Shown here: positions 6,814 to 11,191 of the stretch, piece after piece
Layout of the letters: each line of letters opens with the position of its first letter
Numbering within the stretch: position 1 is the first letter of the stretch
Source of the DNA: CAYSXS01 sp043817345
GTDB taxonomy: Bacteria; Patescibacteriota; Patescibacteriia; UBA2196
DNA: 11,590 bases
Assembly: GCA_043817345.1 (NCBI GenBank)
Contig: JBDRGZ010000015.1
Span: 1-11,590, forward strand
Direction: 5' to 3'
Notes under the pieces: generated by a model
What the model was told of the DNA's origin: nothing
The model's database searches: none
What the model saw: only the letters and a program-made list of their open reading frames with translations
Position numbers and translations under genes: made by a program

Positions 6814-7416
6814 ATGGAACATCCGAAAAATGAAAAAAGTTTGGTTTTAATTAAACCTGATGGTGTACAGAGATCTATGATAGGTGAGATTATTAAACGT
6901 TTTGAACAGACAGGTTTAAAATTGTGTGCTTTAAAAATGGTTTTTGCCACAGAAGATCAATCATTTGAACATTACTATAAAGAAGATGATTGGTTTGAAA
7001 ATGTAGGACAAAAAATTATTGATAACAAAAAAGAAAAAGGTGATGAAATAAATAAGAGTGCTATTGAATATGGAAAAGATGTTCAAAAAGCTTTGGTAGA
7101 ATTTTTAACTGTAGGTCCTGTGGTGGCTATGGTGTGGCAAGGTAATGCAGCTTGTGAAATTATTCGGAAAATTGTTGGCGGAACAGAGCCCACATCCTCT
7201 GATGTTGGAACAATCAGGGGTGATTATACAGTTGATTCGTATAAGATGGCTAATTTAGATAATAGGGCGGTTCGTAATCTGATCCACGCTTCAGAAGTTC
7301 CGGAAGATGCTGAAAGAGAAATTAAAATTTGGTTTTCAGAAAATGAAATTTTGAAATATATCTTAGTGCAGGACAAAATTCTTTATGATGTTAATCTTGA
7401 TGGAATTAAAGAGTAA
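6814..7416 (+). CDS. ndk: Nucleoside diphosphate kinase with large insertions
   Basis: Transfers the gamma-phosphate of ATP to nucleoside diphosphates through a phosphohistidine. Diagnostic parts are SLVLIKPDGVQR (9-20), the GPVVAMVWQG strand (101-110), the PTSSDVGTIRGDY loop (126-138), the active-site histidine H158 in NLIHASE, and EREIKIWF. The protein has 200 residues against about 140-150 normally. The excess is an insertion of about 30 mostly charged residues between HYYKED and KALVEFL (roughly 59-91) and about 10 more between DYTVD and NLIHAS (142-153). All catalytic landmarks remain. The ATG at 6814 aligns with the family N-terminus; a TTG nine codons upstream is not needed. No Shine-Dalgarno (the sequence reads ATAAATATATG). 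Confidence 0.93.
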   Translation: MEHPKNEKSLVLIKPDGVQRSMIGEIIKRFEQTGLKLCALKMVFATEDQSFEHYYKEDDWFENVGQKIIDNKKEKGDEINKSAIEYGKDVQKALVEFLTVGPVVAMVWQGNAACEIIRKIVGGTEPTSSDVGTIRGDYTVDSYKMANLDNRAVRNLIHASEVPEDAEREIKIWFSENEILKYILVQDKILYDVNLDGIKE

Positions 7417-7436
7417 ACATTGTGGATAAAGTTTGG

Positions 7437-7465
7437 TTGGCCAAGTATATTTTTTGAAATATAAT
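7437..7465 (+). promoter_or_regulatory. Promoter of a candidate noncoding RNA
   Basis: TTGGCC (7437-7442), 17 nt, TATAAT (7460-7465). The expected start is near 7472, next to the 10-base palindrome ATACATGTAT. The promoter lies 20 bases after the ndk stop and no protein start with a plausible frame follows. Confidence 0.65.
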
Positions 7466-7471
7466 TTATTA

Positions 7472-7707
7472 CATACATGTATTAAAATAGAAGAAGGGAA
7501 ACAGCTCTTTTCGATAAAATTGGTTTGTGTACAAGATTAATTTTTAAGAAAAACTCACAGCAGTCCCAACTCAACGTTGAGTTAGAACTTGTATCGATTA
7601 ACGAAAATAAAGTTAATTTTATATCTTCACATAGATTTAATTTAGACTGAAATTGATTTTAATCGATTCTAAAAATAGAAAAAGCCAGCCTAGTAGGTTG
7701 GTTTTTT
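7472..7707 (+). ncRNA. Candidate structured noncoding RNA, about 235 nt, family not recognised
   Basis: The unit is bounded by a good promoter and a strong intrinsic terminator and has no usable reading frame: stops are frequent in all forward frames, and the ATG near 7477 stops after one codon. Foldable parts include AACTC/GAGTT closing a 6-nt loop in the perfect 16-base palindrome at 7568-7583, ATTAAC/GTTAAT (7597-7602, 7612-7617), TACAAG/CTTGTA (7530-7535, 7588-7593), and an 8-bp alternative pairing 7514-7521 with 7615-7622. A long hairpin at 7641-7673 has TTTAGA/TCTAAA outside and AATTGATT/AATCGATT inside. The conserved motifs of RNase P RNA, SRP RNA and tmRNA were looked for by eye and not found. 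The identity is unknown. Confidence 0.5.
7680..7707 (+). terminator. Rho-independent terminator of the candidate noncoding RNA
   Basis: CCAGCC (7685-7690), loop TAGTA, GGTTGG (7696-7701), then six Ts. As before are able to pair with the T-run. Repeat family 2 copy B starts three bases downstream. Confidence 0.85.
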
Positions 7708-7710
7708 CGT

Positions 7711-7782
7711 TATTTTCAAGCAAGCAAGTGAAATGGAAGTCCGACTAAGGCTTACATTTCCGAGCGAGCGAAGAAAATATAG
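7711..7782 (-). repeat. Palindromic repeat, family 2, copy B
   Basis: Its reverse complement aligns end to end with 1906-1976 (CTATATTTTCTTCG, GAAATGTAAGCC and GAAAATA shared). The core stem is GAAATG/CATTTC, AAG/CTT, CC/GG (7730-7760), and the outer arms again have a 4-base rhythm (CAAGCAAGCAAG; CGAGCGAGCG). Its right edge forms a further hairpin with downstream sequence: AAAATATAG (7774-7782) with CTATATTTT (7792-7800). Confidence 0.85.
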
Positions 7783-7817
7783 GGTTTTTATCTATATTTT
7801 AGTTAAAAAATTTGGTC

Positions 7818-7846
7818 TTTCATTTGGTTGTATTTTTTGATATACT
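7818..7846 (+). promoter_or_regulatory. Possible extended -10 promoter
   Basis: TGATATACT is a good extended -10 (TATACT at 7841-7846), but the -35 at 17-nt spacing (TTTCAT, 7818-7823) is weak. The predicted start is near 7853. It would drive the foldable region 7853-8123 and the two unknown genes after it. Confidence 0.45.
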
Positions 7847-7852
7847 AAACAT

Positions 7853-8123
7853 GAATAATCCCTTTAATAACAAGGGTCGTTCACTTACTAATTTCTACAA
7901 CAATTCTCATTGGGATTTTAGGTATAAAAAGTCTATTGATTTTTTATCAGATAACCCAGCTGTTGTTAAGACTTGAAAGGGTGGTAAATTGACCTAAGGT
8001 TGAATTATTGATTTTTTCAAGTCACATCCATTTAAATCCTATGGATGCAATACAATTGAATGAACGGGAATTGGGACAAGTTGTACGACCTTTGTTTTTG
8101 AGGGGATATTAAAATATATAAAT
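7853..8123 (+). other. Long foldable leader or second noncoding RNA; no convincing gene
   Basis: About 270 nt without a convincing protein gene. A 41-codon frame starts at the ATG 7851 and stops at TGA 7976, but that ATG lies only four bases after the -10, so its start would probably not be transcribed. Paired segments include CCCTT/AAGGG (7860-7876), a perfect 9-bp pair GACTTGAAA (7970-7978) with TTTCAAGTC (8015-8023), and CATCCAT/ATGGATG (8025-8047). Two long-range pairings cross each other in a pseudoknot-like way: CGTTCA (7878) with TGAACG (8061), and TACAAC-AATTC (7896-7906) with GAATT...GTTGTA (8068-8085). No T-run terminator follows, so a 5' leader of the next gene is as likely as a separate RNA. 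Confidence 0.4.
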
Positions 8124-8492
8124 ATGGATTGGAAAAAAGAATTATTTAGTAAAAAAGACAAGAAACCAGATTATAGGGTGGCTTTAATTTTTGGGGTTAT
8201 TGTGGGAATTATAGGGTTGGTAAGTGGCGATTATATATTATCTGTTATTGGAGTGATTAGTATATTTTCTAGTCTTAGTTCAAAAAACAAAAAAGGTCAG
8301 GTTGAAGCAATTAAAATGGCAGAGTATTTTAAAGGAAGGGATACAGGTAAATATAGGGAAATAGTTGAAAAGGTTGAGGTTGCACAGGAAGAAAAAAGAG
8401 AAAAGAAAATTAAAGATAACAGAACAGTACTTTTGGTTGGTGGAATATTACTTTGGGCTATATCTTTGGCCGTCTATTTATTATTAAAATAA
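8124..8492 (+). CDS. Small membrane protein of unknown function
   Basis: 122 residues, not recognised. A basic N-terminus (MDWKKELFSKKDKK) is followed by two closely spaced hydrophobic segments (about 18-36 and 38-52). A charged middle of about 45 residues (AEYFKGRDTGKYREIVEKVEVAQEEKREKK), probably helical, comes next, with a last hydrophobic segment at 102-121. By charge, both ends and the middle are likely arranged with the charged loop in the cytoplasm. It follows the foldable region 7853-8123 and precedes the next unknown gene by 7 bases, so the two form an operon that ends at the terminator at 8923. Confidence 0.75.
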   Translation: MDWKKELFSKKDKKPDYRVALIFGVIVGIIGLVSGDYILSVIGVISIFSSLSSKNKKGQVEAIKMAEYFKGRDTGKYREIVEKVEVAQEEKREKKIKDNRTVLLVGGILLWAISLAVYLLLK

Positions 8493-8499
8493 CAAAAAT

Positions 8500-8916
8500 A
8501 TGGCACATAAATATGAAGGAAAAGATCTTTTTGGAATCAAAGAAAAATTAAATGAAAGTCTAAGACTTGAAAAAGAGAAAGGATTTAATACTAATGATGT
8601 TGTTGGTAATTCGGAATTTTTAAATGACGCAAAAAAAATAAAAGAAGCATTAAAACATTTAAATCAGGCTATTGAAACAACCCAAAAGGATCTTAGGGGA
8701 TTGTACGAGGTGTTAAAAAGGAGCGTTACGGATCCAGGTAAAAAAATAGCACAAGAAGCTATTTTAAAATTGACAAAGAGGTTAGAAAGATTGTTAAAAA
8801 TAAAATCAGAAGAGGACAAAATAAAGCAAAAAATAAAAGAATTGAAACAAGCAGATTATTATTTTTTACAAAAGATTATACAGAAAATAAGCAGGGAAGA
8901 GGAACCAGAAGCATAA
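8500..8916 (+). CDS. Charged, mostly helical cytoplasmic protein of unknown function
   Basis: 138 residues, not recognised. There is no signal peptide or membrane segment. Lys and Glu dominate, and stretches such as NDAKKIKEALKHLNQAIE and ILKLTKRLERLLKIKSEED suggest long helices, perhaps coiled coil, between about 40 and 130. A short breaker (SVTDPGK) lies near 72-78, which would allow a helical hairpin. It is co-transcribed with the small membrane protein 7 bases upstream, so it may work with it at the membrane. Only sequence character and position support this. Confidence 0.75.
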   Translation: MAHKYEGKDLFGIKEKLNESLRLEKEKGFNTNDVVGNSEFLNDAKKIKEALKHLNQAIETTQKDLRGLYEVLKRSVTDPGKKIAQEAILKLTKRLERLLKIKSEEDKIKQKIKELKQADYYFLQKIIQKISREEEPEA

Positions 8917-8922
8917 ATAAAT

Positions 8923-8944
8923 AAAATCCCTGCAAAGGGGTTTT
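8923..8944. terminator. Bidirectional terminator between the unknown operon and rpmB
   Basis: AAAATCCC (8923-8930), loop TGCAAA, GGGGTTTT (8937-8944). The stem has eight pairs including one T-G, and gives a T-run in both directions. It lies 7 bases after the plus-strand stop and 26 bases beyond the rpmB stop on the minus strand. Confidence 0.75.
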
Positions 8945-8969
8945 AAAGTGTATATAAAAATTTAAATTT

Positions 8970-9146
8970 TTAAATAATATTCTTTTTTATTGTTCTAATA
9001 CATTTAGTACAAATTTTTTGTTTTTTGCCCTCAACAGTTTTAGTTTGCAAATTTAAACCCTGACGACGGATCGTCTTAATGTTTGAATGAGATACTTTGT
9101 GTGCTTTTAAACTACCTCTTCCACAGATGTCGCATGTTCTTGCCAT
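8970..9146 (-). CDS. rpmB: Large-subunit ribosomal protein bL28
   Basis: A 58-residue protein beginning MARTCDICGRG and containing KVSHSNIKTIRRQGLNLQ, the signature of bL28, a protein of the 50S subunit. Two CxxC pairs (C5-x2-C8 and C46-x2-C49, in CTKC) make it the zinc-binding form. It is a single gene, divergent from the M50 protease gene 67 bases away and ending at the shared terminator. No Shine-Dalgarno precedes the ATG (AATTAAATATATG on the minus strand). AT-rich sequence upstream offers only a weak promoter. A plus-strand frame running through it is a shadow. Confidence 0.95.
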   Translation of the reverse strand: MARTCDICGRGSLKAHKVSHSNIKTIRRQGLNLQTKTVEGKKQKICTKCIRTIKKNII

Positions 9147-9213
9147 ATATTTAATTAGTTTTAATTTTATATATTTTTATGCTAACATTAAAAAGCAAAT
9201 TAGTCAAACAATT

Positions 9214-9831
9214 ATGGAAGCAATTCAATTAATATTCTTTTTTTGTATAATCATCCCGTCAGCTATTATCCATGAGTATGCGCATGGATGGGCTGCTGAT
9301 CAGTTAGGGGACCCAACAGCTAGGAATGCTGGTAGGTTAACTTTGAATCCAAGAGCACATATAGATATGTGGGGTACTATCTTAATGCCTATCTTCTTAT
9401 TATTAGTATCAGGAGGCTCTTTTATGTTTGCTTATGCTAAACCTGTGCCATATAACCCATATAACCTAAGAGATAAGAGATGGGGGCCTGCTTTGATTGG
9501 TGCTGCTGGTCCAATATCTAATTTAGTTGTGGCTGTAATTTTTGGATTATTGATTAGGTTTTTACCAATTGATCTGGTGGGGTCAACTTTCTTTTCGTTA
9601 TTATCAGTAGTTGTTTACGCTAATGTATTATTAGCCATATTCAATTTGGTTCCTATCCCGCCACTTGATGGCTCTAAAGTTCTATTTGCTTTTTTGCCAG
9701 ATTCAGCTTGGCAAATTAAACAAACTTTAGAAAGAAGTGGATTTATGATCCTTTTAATCTTTTTATTATTTGGTTTTCAAATAATTGTTCCTATTGTCCA
9801 GTTTATTTATCGTCTAATTATTGGAATTTAG
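9214..9831 (+). CDS. M50-family site-2-type zinc metalloprotease
   Basis: An intramembrane protease of the short, multi-pass M50 type (205 residues). The zinc motif HEYAH is at 20-24 (H20, E21, H24) in the first helix. The third ligand is D152 in NLVPIPPLDG. Between them is the family's NPRAHIDMWGT segment (45-55) and the AAGPISN turn (97-103). Four or five membrane segments are visible and there is no PDZ domain, so substrate choice does not use one. The ATG 9214 is selected because upstream codons overlap rpmB and add no family sequence. The next gene starts after 3 bases. Confidence 0.9.
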   Translation: MEAIQLIFFFCIIIPSAIIHEYAHGWAADQLGDPTARNAGRLTLNPRAHIDMWGTILMPIFLLLVSGGSFMFAYAKPVPYNPYNLRDKRWGPALIGAAGPISNLVVAVIFGLLIRFLPIDLVGSTFFSLLSVVVYANVLLAIFNLVPIPPLDGSKVLFAFLPDSAWQIKQTLERSGFMILLIFLLFGFQIIVPIVQFIYRLIIGI

Positions 9832-9834
9832 TTT

Positions 9835-10398
9835 ATGACATTTTTTTTAAAAAATATTTTTCCTTTCATATTAGCATTCTTAATGCTAATTGTTTTGTTT
9901 TTCTTAATATATTTGATATATAATATAATATTGTTTTTTGTGACAGGAGTTCCTTTTGTTCCGACACCAAAGAAATATTTTAGGATTTTGTTTAAAGAAA
10001 TTAAATTAAAAAATAACGATGTTGTATATGATTTAGGTTGTGGAACTGGGCGTTTCTTGTTTGCTACTAAAAAAAGGGGAGTCAAACATTTAGTTGGTTA
10101 TGAACTTTCCCCAGCATTGATTTTGGTAGCAAAAGTTCTAAATTGGTTTAAAAGAGCTAAAGTTAGGTTTGTTTGTGGAGATTTTATGAAAGCAGATATT
10201 TCTGATGCAACTTACATATATCTGTTTCTGGTTGGTCCAGTTTTACCTACGGTTTGGGAAAAGATTAAAAAAGAAACGAAATTTGGTACAGTAGTAATTA
10301 GTTTATCTAGTCAGATAGATAAAGTTGAATATTTTAAGAAGATAAAGACAAAGCCAAAAAAGAAGAAAAGCTCTTTTTTGTATTTTTACAAAGTTTAA
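9835..10398 (+). CDS. Membrane-anchored class I methyltransferase, FAM173/ATPSc-KMT-like
   Basis: 187 residues. One long hydrophobic segment (8-36) anchors an SAM-dependent methyltransferase domain. Motif I is VVYDLGCGTGR (63-73), the acidic residue of motif II is in GYELSP (88-93), and CGDFMKAD (114-121) follows. The order of a membrane segment, then a PFVPTP-like segment (40-45), the SAM fold and GYELSP strongly recalls the FAM173 group; its animal member trimethylates a lysine of ATP synthase subunit c. The C-terminus is very basic (KIKTKPKKKK). The substrate is unknown here. The gene follows the M50 protease by 3 bases and is probably co-transcribed. Family assignment is from memory of motifs, not from a search. 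Confidence 0.75.
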   Translation: MTFFLKNIFPFILAFLMLIVLFFLIYLIYNIILFFVTGVPFVPTPKKYFRILFKEIKLKNNDVVYDLGCGTGRFLFATKKRGVKHLVGYELSPALILVAKVLNWFKRAKVRFVCGDFMKADISDATYIYLFLVGPVLPTVWEKIKKETKFGTVVISLSSQIDKVEYFKKIKTKPKKKKSSFLYFYKV

Positions 10399-10418
10399 TT
10401 GAAAAGTTTGACTATTGA

Positions 10419-10483
10419 CCCCTCACCTTTTAACTACTTTTAAAATTTGTTGTTTTATGGTATGTAGTTAAAAGGTGACGGGG
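10419..10483. repeat. Long inverted repeat upstream of rpsL
   Basis: The left arm CCCCTCACCTTTTAACTAC (10419-10437) pairs with the right arm GTAGTTAAAAGGTGACGGGG (10464-10483). All 19 left-arm bases pair, with one bulged base on the right, around a 26-nt AT-rich loop. No T-run follows, so it is not a standard terminator; the right arm abuts the -35 of the rpsL promoter directly. Confidence 0.85.
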
Positions 10484-10513
10484 TTGACATATTTTGTAGT
10501 ATTAATATATACT
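10484..10513 (+). promoter_or_regulatory. Promoter of rpsL-rpsG
   Basis: A perfect -35 TTGACA (10484-10489) with -10 TATACT (10508-10513) at 18 nt, or TATATA (10506-10511) at 16 nt. The transcript would start near 10520, leaving a leader of about 68 nt before the rpsL ATG. Confidence 0.8.
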
Positions 10514-10528
10514 ACAAGTAGTATATAT
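10494..10528. promoter_or_regulatory. Operator-like inverted repeats over the rpsL -10 and start site
   Basis: TTGTAGTAT (10494-10502) and ATACTACAA (10509-10517) form a perfect 9-bp inverted repeat. Overlapping it, ATATATACTAC (10505-10515) and GTAGTATATAT (10518-10528) form a perfect 11-bp one. The result is three GTAGTAT-type half-sites in alternating orientation covering the spacer, -10 and start. Confidence 0.55.
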
Positions 10529-10534
10529 AAAGTG

Positions 10535-10578
10535 TTAGCAAAAATATGGTATTTTCTAATACCGATTTTTTTGGCTAA
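10535..10578 (+). promoter_or_regulatory. rpsL leader hairpin, possible attenuator
   Basis: GGTATT (10548-10553), loop TTCT, AATACC (10558-10563), then GA and seven Ts (10566-10572): the form of a weak intrinsic terminator inside the leader. An outer pair TTAGC (10535-10539) with GCTAA (10574-10578) and the A-run/T-run between them can extend it into one long hairpin, so two states are possible. Confidence 0.5.
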
Positions 10579-10587
10579 TATATTTTT

Positions 10588-11007
10588 ATGCCAACAATAA
10601 ATCAATTACTTAAGAAACCAAGAAAGTCTAAAAGCAAGAAGTCTAAATCTCCTGCGCTTTTAGTGACGGCCAATGTTTTGAAAAGAAAAGAAAAAGAGAT
10701 GTCCAAAGGTTCTCCTTTTAAGCGTGGTGTATGTGTTAAAGTTACTACAAGAACTCCTAAGAAACCTAACTCTGCTTTACGTAAAGTAGCTAGGGTTAGA
10801 TTATCAAATAAACAAGAAATTACAGCATATATTCCTGGTGAAGGACATAATTTACAAGAACACTCAATTGTTATGGTACGTGGTGGTGGTGTTAAAGATT
10901 TACCAGGTGTGCGTTACAAGGTTATTCGTGGCCGTTATGATGCCCAAGGTGTTGATGGGAGAAAGAACACTAGAAGTATGTATGGAACTAAAAAGGAGAA
11001 GAAATGA
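10588..11007 (+). CDS. rpsL: Small-subunit ribosomal protein uS12
   Basis: A 139-residue protein of the 30S decoding centre. MPTINQLLKKPR at the N-terminus fixes the start. RGVCVKV, TPKKPNSALRKVARVRL, YIPGEGHNLQEHS and KDLPGVRYKVIRGRYDAQGVDGR are all classic. Between SPALL and KRGVC it has the longer connector found in Bacillus-type uS12 (about 138 residues) rather than the short E. coli one. The lysines known from streptomycin-resistance positions (in TPKKPNS and VKDLPG) are retained, as is the aspartate that RimO modifies in other bacteria. The usual Arg in RGGRVKDLPG is Gly here (RGGGVKDLPG). First gene of a str-type operon. The 184-base gap to rpsG is filled mostly by repeat family 1 copy 2. 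Confidence 0.97.
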   Translation: MPTINQLLKKPRKSKSKKSKSPALLVTANVLKRKEKEMSKGSPFKRGVCVKVTTRTPKKPNSALRKVARVRLSNKQEITAYIPGEGHNLQEHSIVMVRGGGVKDLPGVRYKVIRGRYDAQGVDGRKNTRSMYGTKKEKK

Positions 11008-11015
11008 TAAAGGTT

Positions 11016-11177
11016 GTCATTCTGAGAAGTCCCGAGCTTGTCGAGGGGCGACGAAGAATCTGTTTATAAAAATAATAATTTTAAACTAATTTTGGAATAA
11101 AAATGAAGTGAATTTAATAAATTAAGTTTCCCAAGATCCTTCGACTCCTAACAACACTAGAAGTCGCTCAGGGTGAC
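11016..11177 (+). repeat. Inverted-repeat (MITE-like) element, family 1, copy 2
   Basis: Begins GTCATTCTGAG and ends CGCTCAGGGTGAC. Its right arm (AGATCCTTCGACTC, CAACACTA, CGCTCAGGGTGAC) closely matches that of the copy at 664-818, and its left arm shares GTCAT, AGTCCCG, GGGCGACGA and ATCTG. The AT-rich interior is unrelated between copies. It starts 8 bases after the rpsL stop and ends 14 bases before the rpsG ATG. Confidence 0.85.
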
Positions 11178-11191
11178 ATTATTTTAAAAGT

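Noticed and set aside
7974..7976. UGA read as an amino acid to extend the small frame at 7851
   Set aside because: A TAA follows seven codons later, and rpsL in this window ends with a normal TGA stop.
7851..8112. Short frames (41 codons from 7851; 23 codons from 8041) as remnants of one frameshifted gene
   Set aside because: The pieces are in different frames, with several stops between them, and do not read as parts of any family I know. The foldable-leader reading explains the region equally well.
7472..8123. RNase P RNA, SRP RNA, 6S RNA or tmRNA
   Set aside because: No GAGGAAAGTCC-like, GGAAGCAGC-like or tRNA-like terminal elements are seen, and the ends of the first unit do not pair as in 6S RNA.
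9097..9213. Longer N-terminus for the M50 protease
   Set aside because: It would overlap rpmB on the other strand and add residues unlike the family; ATG 9214 is sufficient.
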